A stretch of 64,000 nucleotides of DNA from Streptomyces asoensis (lineage in GTDB: Bacteria; Actinomycetota; Actinomycetes; Streptomycetales; Streptomycetaceae). Made by a program: the position numbers and the translations under genes. The stretch is taken from assembly GCF_016860545.1 (NCBI RefSeq), contig NZ_BNEB01000005.1, positions 2,666,001 to 2,730,000 of the forward strand, in the 5' to 3' direction. Position 1 is the stretch's first letter; each line of letters starts with the position of its first letter. Below are positions 56,047-64,000 of this stretch, piece after piece. Under the pieces are notes generated by a model that was not told the origin of the DNA, did not search any database, and was given only the letters and a program-made list of their open reading frames with translations.

Positions 56047-57438
56047 TCAGCCGACGTCCAGCCGCAGCAGGTCCTCCTCGGTCTCCCGCCGCACGATGAC
56101 GCGCGACTCCCCCTCGCGCACGGCGACGACCGGCGGCCGCAGCACGTGGTTGTAGTTGCTGGCCATGGACCGGCAGTACGCACCCGTGGCGGGTACGGCG
56201 ATCAGGTCACCCGGTGCCAGGTCCGAGGGCAGGAACGCGTCCTTCACGACGATGTCGCCGCTCTCGCAGTGCTTGCCGACGACCCGCGCGAGCATCGGCT
56301 CGGCGTCGGAGGTCCGGGAGACCAGCGCGACGCTGTACTCCGCGTCGTACAGCGCGGTGCGGATGTTGTCCGACATGCCGCCGTCGACGGAGACGTACGT
56401 CCGCAGCCCGTCGAGGCGCTTGATGGTGCCGACCTCGTAGAGGGTGAAGGCGGTCGGCCCGACGATGGCACGCCCCGGCTCCACGGAGATCCGCGGGGTG
56501 CGCAGCCGCGCCCCCTCGCACTCGCGCGTGACGATCTCGGTGAGCGCCTTGGCGATCTCGTGCGGCTCGCGGGGATCGTCGTCGCTGGTGTACGCGATGC
56601 CGAGGCCGCCGCCGAGGTCGATCTCGGGCAGCTCGACGCCGTGCTCGTCACGGATGTCCTTGAGCAGCCCCACCACCCGGTGCGCGGCGACCTCGAAGCC
56701 GGACATGTCGAAGATCTGCGACCCGATGTGGGAGTGAAGCCCGATGAGCTCCAGCCCGTCGAGCTGGAGGGCCCGCCGGACGGCCTCCGCAGCTTGCCCG
56801 CCCGCGAGCGGGATGCCGAACTTCTGGTCCTCGTGGGCGGTGGCGATGAACTCGTGCGTGTGCGCCTCGACGCCGACGGTGATGCGGATCTGGACGCGCT
56901 GGCGCCGGCCGAGGGACTGCGCGACATGGGAGACGCGCACGATCTCCTGGAACGAGTCGAGGACGATGCGTCCGACCCCGGCCTCGATGGCGCGCCGGAT
57001 CTCGTCGACGGACTTGTTGTTGCCGTGGAACGCGATGCGGTCGGCGGGCATGCCGGCGGAGAGGGCGGTGGCGAGCTCGCCGCCCGAACAGACGTCGAGG
57101 TTGAGCCCCTCCTCGTGCAGCCACCGCACGACGGCGCGGGACAGGAACGCCTTCCCGGCGTAGAAGACGTCGGCGTCGGTCCCGAACGCGGTGCGCCAGG
57201 CGCGGGCCCGCTCGCGGAAGTCGGCCTCGTCCAGGATGTAGGCGGGGGTGCCGTGCTGCTCGGCGAGCGTGCCGACGCCGACGCCGCCCACGGTCAGCGC
57301 GCCGTCGGCGTCACGGCGGACGGTGTGCGCCCACACCTTCGGGTCGAGGGCGTTGAGATCGGCGGGCGGGGCGGAGTAGTGCCCCTCCGGAAGGACGTCG
57401 GCGTGACGGGGCCCGGCGGGGTGGGCTGAACGGCTCAT
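56047..57438 (-). CDS. lysA: Diaminopimelate decarboxylase
   Basis: This 463-residue fold-III PLP enzyme makes lysine from meso-diaminopimelate. Schiff-base Lys96 is in VFYAGKAFLS, and the C-terminal barrel shows VSVDGGMSDNIRTALYDA, the reactive CESGD motif and PATGAYCRSMASNYN. It lies upstream of hom across 214 bp and 15 bp downstream of nrtL. It belongs to the aspartate-family pathway, as do the next three genes. Confidence 0.97.
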   Translation of the reverse strand: MSRSAHPAGPRHADVLPEGHYSAPPADLNALDPKVWAHTVRRDADGALTVGGVGVGTLAEQHGTPAYILDEADFRERARAWRTAFGTDADVFYAGKAFLSRAVVRWLHEEGLNLDVCSGGELATALSAGMPADRIAFHGNNKSVDEIRRAIEAGVGRIVLDSFQEIVRVSHVAQSLGRRQRVQIRITVGVEAHTHEFIATAHEDQKFGIPLAGGQAAEAVRRALQLDGLELIGLHSHIGSQIFDMSGFEVAAHRVVGLLKDIRDEHGVELPEIDLGGGLGIAYTSDDDPREPHEIAKALTEIVTRECEGARLRTPRISVEPGRAIVGPTAFTLYEVGTIKRLDGLRTYVSVDGGMSDNIRTALYDAEYSVALVSRTSDAEPMLARVVGKHCESGDIVVKDAFLPSDLAPGDLIAVPATGAYCRSMASNYNHVLRPPVVAVREGESRVIVRRETEEDLLRLDVG

Positions 57439-57453
57439 CTTGGGCGTGCTCTT

Positions 57454-58620
57454 TCAGAGATGGTCGGGTGCGTCGATGCCGAGCAGGGACAGGCCGCCGG
57501 CCAGCACCGCCCCGGCGGCTTCGGCGAGCGCGAGCCGGGCACGGTGGGCGGCCAAGGGTTTCTCCTCACCACGAGGAAGGACGGCTGGAAACAGGGGGAC
57601 GGCGGCGTCGGCCACGGCGACGAGATGCCGGGCCAGCCGATCGGGAGCACGCTGCGCCGCTACGGCGGCGAGGACACGGGGGTGGTCGGCGAGAGCCGCC
57701 TCGAGCTCCCGGACCCGCGCGGCGCCGACCCCCTGGGGGGAGCCGGCCGCACCCCGCGCCCCCTCCGCTCCTCGCGAGTCCTCCGCCTCCACCTCCGCCT
57801 CCGGGATGTCCAGGTCACCGAGACGGGCGGCGAACCCGAGGTCGGCGGCGTTCCGGCCGAGCGCCCGGACCCGCGCGTGGGCGTAACGGACCCGGAAGAG
57901 CGGATTGGCCTCCCGCTGGGAGAGGTGCTCGTCACCGATGCGGGGCCGGTCGTGGGCGGCCGGCTGGAGCAGCGCCCACCGCCCGGCGTCCCGCCCGAGC
58001 GCGACGGCGTCGAGCGCGGCGGGGTCGGATGTGGCGGGGACGGGTGCCGGAACGGGACGCACGTTGACGTCGAGGGGTGCGGGCGAATCGGGCGTGCCGT
58101 AGGCGTCCACCCGGGCGCCGAGCACCTCGGTCCATCCCGGCTCGGGCCGAGCCGCGCAACTGGTGCGGACGAGGACGCCCTGCGAACGCAGCACCCTGGC
58201 GACGGCGTCCATGACGACGACGGCCCGCACCTCATGGGGCGCATGGAGCTGCACGAGCTGCCCGGTGGGCCCGTCGGCGTGCCCGTACCGCGTCCCGGCG
58301 CGCAGGATCTCCCCCACGAGCGCCGCGGACACCTCGGCCCGGCGCAGGCTGATGTTCAGGAACCCCGGCCCGGTGACGACGACGTCCCGGACTCCGCTCG
58401 CCCCCAGCAGATACGGGCGCAGCACCTCGGCGACCCGCCGCGGCGGCTGCCCGGCCGGGCGCGCCAGCTGGAGGGCGATGGTGGTGGCGTAGTCCCCGCA
58501 CCCCCCGGGCCCGGGAGCGGTGACCAGCGCCTGCCCCGGCACGACCACGCTGAGCTCCCCGTCGTCGACAGCACGACGCACCGCGCACAGCACGGTCCGG
58601 GAGAGCTCGACGGGAGTCAC
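57454..58620 (-). CDS. nrtL: ArgS-related anticodon-binding protein NrtL
   Basis: This 388-residue protein resembles arginyl-tRNA synthetase at its two ends: an N-terminal Add-1-like domain (about 1-110, TGPGFLNI) and a C-terminal DALR anticodon-binding domain (about 255-388, VRYAHARVRALGRNA). The central catalytic domain is reduced; the ATP-site HIGH sequence is missing (LHAPHEVRAVVV is in its place) and no KMSKS is seen, so it should not charge tRNA. The role is unknown. A tRNA-Arg gene lies 770 bp away. It is conserved before lysA in Streptomyces. Confidence 0.88.
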   Translation of the reverse strand: MTPVELSRTVLCAVRRAVDDGELSVVVPGQALVTAPGPGGCGDYATTIALQLARPAGQPPRRVAEVLRPYLLGASGVRDVVVTGPGFLNISLRRAEVSAALVGEILRAGTRYGHADGPTGQLVQLHAPHEVRAVVVMDAVARVLRSQGVLVRTSCAARPEPGWTEVLGARVDAYGTPDSPAPLDVNVRPVPAPVPATSDPAALDAVALGRDAGRWALLQPAAHDRPRIGDEHLSQREANPLFRVRYAHARVRALGRNAADLGFAARLGDLDIPEAEVEAEDSRGAEGARGAAGSPQGVGAARVRELEAALADHPRVLAAVAAQRAPDRLARHLVAVADAAVPLFPAVLPRGEEKPLAAHRARLALAEAAGAVLAGGLSLLGIDAPDHL

Positions 58621-58724
58621 GGCACAAGCCTAGGGGAGGAGGGGGGTCCCCAGGCGACCCGATGGCCCAGAGGTCCGGGATGTGGACGGGGGGCCGCTGT
58701 GGGGGGGGGAGGGCGACACCCCGG

Positions 58725-58751
58725 GCACCCAGGCCACCCAGGCCACCCAGG
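58725..58751. repeat. Three 9-bp tandem repeats
   Basis: CACCCAGGC occurs three times in a row (58725, 58734, 58743; last ends G) in the spacer between nrtL and the receiver gene. Confidence 0.7.
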
Positions 58752-58804
58752 GCGGCGAGACCTCGACACCTACGGATCCGGAGCCCGCCTCCCGCGCCCA
58801 GCTC

Positions 58805-59239
58805 CTACGCCTTCCCGGGCGCCATGCCCTCCCCGGCTCCGAGGACGGTCCCGAACCCGTCCCCGCGCTCCAGCAACCCACGTACGACGGTGACGAGTTC
58901 GGCTGGATCGAAGGGCTTGGCCAGGAACGCCTCGACGCCGACGTCGAGACCGGCCTCGACCTCGTGCTGCGTACAGGCGCTGATGACGACGAGGGGGAGC
59001 TCACGCGTACGCGGGTCGTCACGCAGCCGCGCGGCGGTCCGCAGCCCGTCCAGCCGGGGCATGACGACATCGAGGGTCACGAGATCGGGCTGGACCTGAT
59101 GAACGACTTCCAGACACTCGACACCATCGGACGCGGTCACGACCTCGATGCCCTCCAGCTCGAGATTGACCCTGATCAGCTGCCGGATGACCTTGTTGTC
59201 GTCCACAACAAGCACCCGACCCGACGCGCCTGGCACCAC
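58805..59239 (-). CDS. Orphan single-domain response regulator
   Basis: This 144-residue protein is a lone receiver domain with no output domain. The acidic pair is in VLVVDDNK, the phospho-acceptor Asp in LVTLDVVMPRLDG, and the conserved Lys in FLAKPF. GTG 59239 or 59236 could be the start; neither has a good ribosome-binding site. It is probably a CheY/Spo0F-like phosphate relay or docking protein. No kinase gene is near. It lies directly next to the tRNA-Arg gene on the other strand. Confidence 0.85.
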   Translation of the reverse strand: MVPGASGRVLVVDDNKVIRQLIRVNLELEGIEVVTASDGVECLEVVHQVQPDLVTLDVVMPRLDGLRTAARLRDDPRTRELPLVVISACTQHEVEAGLDVGVEAFLAKPFDPAELVTVVRGLLERGDGFGTVLGAGEGMAPGKA

Positions 59240-59386
59240 TCGAGAGTAGATCCGGACCGGCCACCGCGTCCGGCTTTTCCCCACTTCCACCCCGGCCACG
59301 GCCCGGGAGGAAACCTGTTCATGAACACCCCGGACGAGCTGGTAGTGTTCTACCCGTCGCCGCGAGCAACACCTCGCAACCGACAC

Positions 59387-59458
59387 GCCCCCGTAGCTCA
59401 GGGGATAGAGCAACGGCCTCCGGAGCCGTGTGCGCAGGTTCGAATCCTGCCGGGGGCA
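59387..59458 (+). tRNA. tRNA-Arg (anticodon CCG)
   Basis: All arms pair: acceptor GCCCCCG/CGGGGGC, D-stem GCTC/GAGC, anticodon stem ACGGC/GCCGT with loop CTCCGGA (anticodon CCG), T-stem GCAGG/CCTGC with TTCGAAT. CCA is not encoded. A TAGTGT -10 is at 59343. Its 3' half is the likely attachment site of the AICE that follows. Confidence 0.97.
59418..59458 (+). other. Likely attachment site (att) of the integrated element
   Basis: AICEs of the pSAM2 type integrate by site-specific recombination into the 3' part of a tRNA gene and leave it intact. The integrase 2 kb downstream and foreign-looking genes between support this 3' half (anticodon loop to end) as one att. The second copy should be at the other end, outside this window. 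Confidence 0.5.
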
Positions 59459-59476
59459 CCTTGTACGAGGTGCCCA

Positions 59477-59516
59477 AAGACCCCGCCACCAGCGCTTTCG
59501 CTGAGGACGGGGTCTT
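59477..59516. terminator. Terminator after the tRNA-Arg gene
   Basis: AAGACCCCG (59477-59485) pairs with CGGGGTCTT (59508-59516), and an inner AGCG/CGCT hairpin (59491-59502) sits in the loop. It ends tRNA transcription and sits just inside the element boundary. Confidence 0.75.
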
Positions 59517-59735
59517 GGCGTATGTGCAGGCGGATGCAGCCCGGAGCGACCATATGTCGGCGTCTGTGGACGAGGCGTGGACGGGATCTTGAGGCATTCC
59601 CGCAGGTGGCGCAGCGCATCGAAGTCGGGCAGCCGCGCCGCTCGCTATCGTCGTCCCGGTAGTGGACAACGTCGAGGGTGGGAAGACTGACGACCGCCGC
59701 CAGCGGGCAAATGATCGGACGAGGTGGGGGATCTC

Positions 59736-60368
59736 GTGGACGTGACCACGCTTGCAGTTGCGCTCATCGGCGTCGGAGGAACGTTGGGTGGAACCCTGGG
59801 TGGGGCATTGCTCAGCCAGCGCGTCACCCGGGAGCAGAACCAGCGCGCCGATCGTGAACGGACTGAGGACCGCCACGACCGAGCGCAGGAAGCCAGGCGG
59901 GATCTCTATGCCCGTTTGAATACCACGGCTCGCGCTTACCGGGTCGCTGCCCGAGACTCCGTCCGAGCTGCCGAGCGTGGTGAAACCGTCAAGCCAGCAG
60001 TCCTTGACACCGCCAGGGACGCTTGGTTGGAGCAATACTCTTCGGCACAGATGGCGCTGCCGAAGTATGTCCACGAGATTGTTTCGATCCTCAACAGGGC
60101 GCTCGGCGTCGGGTATTCCGTAGTCAAGCAGTTGCCGAACAGTCCTGACCCGGACGAGGCGTACAGCCGTGCCAAAGCTTGGTTCAGCGGTCCAATGTCC
60201 GACGGGGTATATCTGCTGCGGGTCACTCTGCGCCATGACCTCGGTGTCGAGGTCGAGCCCGACTTCGAACGCACCTGCACACGGATACTTGCCGCGCTCG
60301 ATAGCGAGCGAAAAAACCTTGAACGCCTGCTCTCCTCCGAACAGGCCCAGGCGACCCGGCCTGCTTGA
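59736..60368 (+). CDS. Membrane-anchored coiled-coil protein, AICE cargo, unknown function
   Basis: This 210-residue protein starts at GTG 59736, with GAGGTGGGGG upstream (GTG 59724 is an alternative). An N-terminal helix of about residues 4-26 (LAVALIGVGGTLGGTLGGALL) is likely in the membrane, followed by a highly charged coiled coil (REQNQRADRERTEDRHDRAQEARRD reading, about 30-55) and a helical soluble domain. No family is recognised. It faces the NERD gene (convergent, 61 bp apart). The region is less GC-rich than the core. Confidence 0.7.
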   Translation: MDVTTLAVALIGVGGTLGGTLGGALLSQRVTREQNQRADRERTEDRHDRAQEARRDLYARLNTTARAYRVAARDSVRAAERGETVKPAVLDTARDAWLEQYSSAQMALPKYVHEIVSILNRALGVGYSVVKQLPNSPDPDEAYSRAKAWFSGPMSDGVYLLRVTLRHDLGVEVEPDFERTCTRILAALDSERKNLERLLSSEQAQATRPA

Positions 60369-60429
60369 CGGGCCAAGGAAACGACGAGGTCTCTGGGCAT
60401 CACGCCACAGACCTCAAACACGAGCAAGG

Positions 60430-61299
60430 TCATGTCGCCGCCGGCGGGACCTGGCTCCAAGCCTGGCGATGGCGTGCGACGGTGTACACCTGCTCGACCT
60501 GCTCGACTGTCAGCACCCCTGAGAGCGGCGCCAGTGCCGCCACGTCACGCTCCCGGTACACGCGCACGCTGAGCTGCGTGGCAACCACCTTCAAATCAGT
60601 CACGCCCACGAAAACGAGCACCGGCTCCACTGGTACGGGAAATCCGCAGTATCGCTCAAGCACTCGGGCTACCCGCTTGGCCTCAGCCCTGCTCTTACGC
60701 GCATAGGGCGCCGGCTTTCCGTGATCCACCTTCACGGAGTCGTCGCCGACCCACACAGCCCTTTTGTGATGGTGTTTCGTATTGATGCTGAACACGCCAC
60801 CGGGCCCGATCAGCAAATGGTCCACGTCCACCTTCTCAGCCAAGAGGATGGAATGCAGGACGCGCCAGCCGTGCCGCTCCAAGCGGTTCAGCTCGGCTCC
60901 CACCCGCTGCTCCCCCGCCAGACCCTTCCGCCAGGAGTCCCACTCGGCGGGGCGCCGCAGGAGCTGTAAGACGAATCGCTTGATCAGGCCTGGCCCGGAT
61001 TTGTCGAGCAGAGACTCACCGGGACGGTTGGTGGACAGGTCGTCGGCCGCCGTCAGAGGCGGCAGCAGCGGGGGCCCCTCGGCCTTGGACGTCCTGGGCG
61101 TCCTCTGCGGCGCGACCGGTTCGGGGTTGTTCCGTAAGTGATCAGTCAGCACGGCCATCACGTCGTCGCGATACTCGGCGACCAGGACCGTGATCTCCCC
61201 CGTCTTCGCATCCGCCCAACCGACCGCCGTGCCTTCAGGCAGGTTCGCGTACAGGCGATCATGTCCGTACCGCTTCCAGCGCGTCACCCTCAGCTCCAC
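60430..61299 (-). CDS. NERD-domain (nuclease-related) protein, AICE cargo
   Basis: This 289-residue protein starts at GTG 61299 (G-rich site five bases upstream). The NERD domain (about residues 135-250) shows the restriction-like core: E in GLAGEQRVGAELNRL, Asp in VDVDHLLIGPGG and Lys in FSINTKHHH, so nuclease activity is plausible. The N-terminal 100 residues are unassigned. Leu55 is encoded by TTA (61135-61137), so translation may need the bldA tRNA. It lies between att and the integrase, where AICEs carry variable cargo. Confidence 0.8.
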   Translation of the reverse strand: MELRVTRWKRYGHDRLYANLPEGTAVGWADAKTGEITVLVAEYRDDVMAVLTDHLRNNPEPVAPQRTPRTSKAEGPPLLPPLTAADDLSTNRPGESLLDKSGPGLIKRFVLQLLRRPAEWDSWRKGLAGEQRVGAELNRLERHGWRVLHSILLAEKVDVDHLLIGPGGVFSINTKHHHKRAVWVGDDSVKVDHGKPAPYARKSRAEAKRVARVLERYCGFPVPVEPVLVFVGVTDLKVVATQLSVRVYRERDVAALAPLSGVLTVEQVEQVYTVARHRQAWSQVPPAAT

Positions 61300-61406
61300 G
61301 AGTCCCCCCTCGTCCGCCCTCGGCTCGAAGCATCGCAGCAGGTAAGGCTCAAGACGAGAGAGGCCCCGGACAAGATGCCCGGGGCCGCGGTGGGGTGCAG
61401 GGTGTC

Positions 61407-62780
61407 TCACTCGTACTCGCGCAGAAGATCCTCAATACGCCGGTTGGCGACGTCCTGCCGTCCGTCGAGGCACTTCGCGTAGCGGGTCAGCAACACCTCG
61501 ACGCTGTTGCCGGCGCGCTCGGCGACCTCGGTCGGGTCGACACCGGCATTGAGCCAGGTCGACAGCGCCGAGTGTCGAAGGTCGTATGGCCGACTCGCGA
61601 GCGGCGAGGAGGCGGCGGCCGACGGGAGCGCGAGGAGCCGGGCCTCCTGCCACACGCGGTAGTAGGTCGAGGACGGGACGACCGAACCTTTCTCGCTGAA
61701 GAACAGGCGCCCGTCGTCCGCCGTGCCAAAGGTGGCCAGGTGCTCACGGAACACGGCGACGAGGTGAGGCGGAATAGGTACCCGCCGGACGTCCTCGTTC
61801 GGCCGGTTCTTCAGCCCGCGGTCGTCGTGGGTCTCCCCCGAGTCGGTCCACTGCTTGCCGACCGAGGGGCGGGTCCGATGGAGCAGCGCCGAGCCCCAGC
61901 CCTGTCCCGGGAGGATCAGGTCCGTCTCGGCGAGGCCGACCGCTTCAGCCGGCCGGAGGCCACCGAAGTACATCGCGGCGAACAGACCCACAAGACGACG
62001 GCCGCGGGCACGCCGGTATCCGCCCACGTAGGAGACGGCCGCCAGGAGGTTGCGAGCCTGCTCCGGGTTGGCGACTACGCGCGGGTCCACCTGATTGGAC
62101 ACCTTCGGTTTCTGCCAGCGAACCGCAGTGATGGGGTTCTCGCGCAGCTCCCCCAGGTCGACCGCGTAGTTCGTGGCATTGACGAGCGTCCGACGCTTGC
62201 GCCGCACGGTCTCTGCCGCTGCCGCCGTACCGTCGAGCTTGAGCTTCAGCGAGTCGAGGACCGCGCGGGCCGTGGCGGGCTCAGCAAGATCGGCGAGCGG
62301 TCGGGAGGCCTTGGACACCCAGTGCAGAACGTTCCGCACGTCGTCGGGGACTTCCCGATCGTCGGGCCCCGGCAACACGAAGGCCCAGCTGCGCAATGCT
62401 TTGCGGATCACCTCATCGGACGGCCGTCCGGCACGCTCGTCGAGGAGCTCCAGCGTCACGCTGGTGAGGGATTCATTGATGCCGTCCCTCGTATTGGGGG
62501 CGGCATGGGGCCACTTCATGGCCAGGTATCTGAGGGCGAAGGCGTACCAGGACACGGCCGACTTCTTCTCTTCCATCGAGGCCGGGAGGCCCGACTCGGT
62601 GTCGAACTCTTCACCGTCGCGCATCGCTCGCATGAGCTTCGTGCGGAAGTGGTCGGCGAGCGCCTTCGTGCGGAAGGACTCCGAGAGCACATTGCCGGCA
62701 ACGGACCAGCGGACACCGTACGAGGGCGTTTTGGTGTCCCGCTTGCGAACCGCCCAGACCTTCACGTCAAGGGACTTCAC
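61407..62780 (-). CDS. int: Tyrosine recombinase (integrase) of the AICE
   Basis: This 457-residue phage-type integrase has an N-terminal arm-binding/SAM-like domain (about 60-200) and a catalytic domain from about 240. Active-site residues are visible: Arg in GGLRPAEAVG, the box DLRHSALSTWLNAG and the tyrosine nucleophile in LLTRYAKCL. The start is GTG 62780, overlapping the excisionase stop by GTGA with GGAGG seven bases upstream. It catalyses integration at the tRNA-Arg site. It is unusual in lying 2 kb from att. Confidence 0.95.
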   Translation of the reverse strand: MKSLDVKVWAVRKRDTKTPSYGVRWSVAGNVLSESFRTKALADHFRTKLMRAMRDGEEFDTESGLPASMEEKKSAVSWYAFALRYLAMKWPHAAPNTRDGINESLTSVTLELLDERAGRPSDEVIRKALRSWAFVLPGPDDREVPDDVRNVLHWVSKASRPLADLAEPATARAVLDSLKLKLDGTAAAAETVRRKRRTLVNATNYAVDLGELRENPITAVRWQKPKVSNQVDPRVVANPEQARNLLAAVSYVGGYRRARGRRLVGLFAAMYFGGLRPAEAVGLAETDLILPGQGWGSALLHRTRPSVGKQWTDSGETHDDRGLKNRPNEDVRRVPIPPHLVAVFREHLATFGTADDGRLFFSEKGSVVPSSTYYRVWQEARLLALPSAAASSPLASRPYDLRHSALSTWLNAGVDPTEVAERAGNSVEVLLTRYAKCLDGRQDVANRRIEDLLREYE

Positions 62781-62971
62781 GCGGCTGCCTCCAGCTGTCG
62801 AAGCCAGGTGGTGAAGTCGCTCCGCCATACCCGGAGCTCTCCGTTGGGCAGCTTGAACGCGGCCGGCCCGTATCCCAGCTCCCGCCAGCGGTAGAACGTC
62901 CGGCGAGAGACGCCGCCCAGCTCATCCAGGACCTGGCGAACGGTCATCAGCTCGTCGCGACGGGCGTCCAT
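62777..62971 (-). CDS. xis: Excisionase (helix-turn-helix, MerR/Xis type)
   Basis: This 64-residue DNA-binding protein has the winged-helix pattern MTVRQVLDELGGVSRRTFYRWRELGYGP, typical of AICE Xis. It directs the integrase toward excision. The start is ATG 62971, with AAGGAG six bases upstream. It overlaps both rep (25 bases) and int (four bases), giving an operon rep-xis-int as in pSAM2. Confidence 0.92.
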   Translation of the reverse strand: MDARRDELMTVRQVLDELGGVSRRTFYRWRELGYGPAAFKLPNGELRVWRSDFTTWLRQLEAAA

Positions 62972-64000
62972 GTCGGTTCTCCTTCCGTTCCGGGGGCGGG
63001 TTCGAGGGATGCGGACAGCCAGGCTTCGGCGCGGGAGAGGCCGGTACCGGCGAAGACCCAGTGCGAGAGGACGAGGGTCGTCTCCGCCGGTTCTGTCTCG
63101 ACCACCGCGGCAACCTGTGCGCGTCGCCAGTCGGCGCGGGCAGTACGCAGGGCGCCGAGGGTGGTCGAGTACCGGCGGGACTTGGTGGAGAAGTGGCCGC
63201 GGAAGCCGAGCATGTGCGCCCAGGCCCGTAGGCGGAGCTCGGCGAGCTCGGGGCGTGCGCCGAGGGTCCAGGCGACGCGGATCATGCGTCGGGCATGTTC
63301 GCTGATGCGTGCCTGGGCGAGTTCGGCGAGGAACTTGAGCGGGCGGTCGAGGGTGCCGGTCGCCGTCTCGGCTCCCTTGGTCGCGTACTTCGCGATGTAC
63401 GAGGCGACGGCTCGTTCGGTGAGCTCCTGGCCGTCGTCGAAGTCGGCGGACCGGATCGTGCGGACGTCGAGTTGGCGGCCGAATGCGAAGGCGTGTGCGC
63501 GTCCATCGACGGTCGGGCCGTCGACGCGCGCGGCAGTGGCCGCGGCCTGGATGGCGTCCGTCAGGAGCTCTGCCGTCGCCCAAGCGGGCGGTGGGGTGTC
63601 GCCGCCTTCCGGACCGTCGATGCGGATGACCGCGTGGAAGTGCACGGCACCGCGCTTCTGGTACTCCGCGGCCTTCGCGAAGGAGACCCGTGCGTGGTCG
63701 CGGAAGGTGCGTTGGGTGAGGCCGGCGCGCTTGGCGATCTCCCGGCGGAGGTAGATGGAGAAGCGCCGCCAGAGGTGCCCGGCGTGGGCGTTCCAGAGGA
63801 CGGCCGCTTCGTAGTCGTAGCGGTCCGGGTCGAGGGGCGTACCTAACCTGCTGTCGTTCTCGTCGTGGCGAGCACCGCAGCGGCAGGGGCGTCCGTCGGT
63901 GCGGCGGTTGTGGACGGGGCCGAAGCCGGGGGCGGTGAAGGTGGCGAAGACGCGCGGGTGTGTGGCGACCTGGTCGGACGTGCCTTTTCCCCCGCGTAGT
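62947..64000 (-). CDS. repSA: RepSA-type replication initiator, C-terminal part
   Basis: The frame is open from the right edge of the window to TGA at 62947 (351 codons seen). It includes CRCGARHDE (possible zinc contact), GRFSIYLRREIAK-like helices and QKRGAVHFHAVIRID, where HFH is the metal-binding HUH-like motif of rolling-circle initiators. It would nick the origin and start replication of the excised element. A TTA leucine codon at 63844-63846 is in frame, so expression may depend on bldA. The N-terminus lies beyond 64000. Confidence 0.9.
   Translation of the reverse strand, partial: LRGGKGTSDQVATHPRVFATFTAPGFGPVHNRRTDGRPCRCGARHDENDSRLGTPLDPDRYDYEAAVLWNAHAGHLWRRFSIYLRREIAKRAGLTQRTFRDHARVSFAKAAEYQKRGAVHFHAVIRIDGPEGGDTPPPAWATAELLTDAIQAAATAARVDGPTVDGRAHAFAFGRQLDVRTIRSADFDDGQELTERAVASYIAKYATKGAETATGTLDRPLKFLAELAQARISEHARRMIRVAWTLGARPELAELRLRAWAHMLGFRGHFSTKSRRYSTTLGALRTARADWRRAQVAAVVETEPAETTLVLSHWVFAGTGLSRAEAWLSASLEPAPGTEGEPTWTPVATS

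Larger units (their letters stand above)
59459..64000. mobile_element. One end of an actinomycete integrative and conjugative element (AICE)
   Basis: It begins directly after the tRNA-Arg gene and contains, in order, a membrane coiled-coil gene, a NERD-domain gene, a tyrosine integrase, an excisionase and a RepSA-type replication initiator, the last three overlapping as in pSAM2-like elements. Less GC-rich DNA and TTA codons (61135-61137, 63844-63846) set it apart from the core. Transfer (FtsK-like) genes should lie beyond 64000. From memory, S. coelicolor has an AICE at this place (SCO5349 integrase). Confidence 0.85.

Noticed and set aside
59387..59458. A second tRNA-derived att copy within the window
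   Set aside because: No repeat of the tRNA 3' sequence was found elsewhere in the window; it should lie beyond 64000.

Overview
This window is chromosomal DNA of a Streptomyces species. The GC content is very high, many genes overlap by ATGA or GTGA, and GTG starts are frequent. It carries the polar-growth coiled-coil proteins Scy and FilP, NucS, a ChiS/ChiR/ChiC-type chitinase locus with the characteristic 12-bp direct repeats, and an SCO5389-family protein. From memory, the gene order matches the core region around SCO5349-SCO5410 of Streptomyces coelicolor, read in the opposite direction.

Layout. 1-5200: the N-terminal end of a secreted protein (cut by the window edge), a DUF3817/MTH1187 pair, three tandem AIM24-family genes, a MarR regulator and an MFS exporter. 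5200-8600: an unusual C-rich repeat-bearing spacer, then MeaB, a thiolase and methylmalonyl-CoA epimerase (B12-linked propionate metabolism; a PduO-type cobalamin adenosyltransferase lies at 24.7 kb). 8.8-18 kb: Scy, FilP and two tandem paralogous ABC transporter pairs. 18-25.8 kb: small conserved actinobacterial genes, an LLM-class flavin oxidoreductase, the SCO5389-family protein, NucS, a large membrane-anchored STAND-type ATPase, a STAS protein, a broken 3-hydroxyacyl-CoA dehydrogenase end, and the adenosyltransferase. 26-29.8 kb: a two-component pair and a secreted GH18 chitinase. 29.9-38.3 kb: DUF2550 protein and the complete F1Fo ATP synthase operon atpIBEFHAGDC (minus strand) with a Rex-like operator upstream. 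38.6-50.7 kb: a WecA/TagO-type transferase, a second serine hydroxymethyltransferase, a phosphatase-like protein, threonylcarbamoyl-AMP synthase, PrmC, RF1, L31, an LCP ligase, a secreted trypsin-like protease and Rho. 51-58.6 kb: thrB, thrC, hom, lysA and nrtL, with a 1.36-kb spacer full of tandem repeats between thrC and thrB. 58.8-64 kb: an orphan receiver protein, tRNA-Arg(CCG), and one end of an actinomycete integrative and conjugative element (AICE) with two cargo genes, integrase, excisionase and the rep gene (running off the window).

How the genes work together. PrmC methylates RF1 next to it. The thiolase, epimerase, MeaB and adenosyltransferase belong to acyl-CoA/methylmalonyl-CoA metabolism. 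Hom, ThrC and ThrB convert aspartate semialdehyde to threonine, while LysA ends the lysine branch. The F1Fo operon appears tied to redox state by a Rex-like site. The chitinase is likely controlled by the adjacent ChiS/ChiR pair and by regulators of the direct-repeat site.

Most worth a second look: the three nested tandem-repeat arrays between thrC and thrB; a conserved phosphatase-like protein whose nucleophilic cysteine is serine; a STAS protein lacking the usual phospho-serine; a STAND ATPase with an extracytoplasmic Ser/Thr/Pro tail beside nucS; and AICE cargo (membrane coiled-coil protein plus NERD-domain protein) with TTA codons in the NERD and rep genes.
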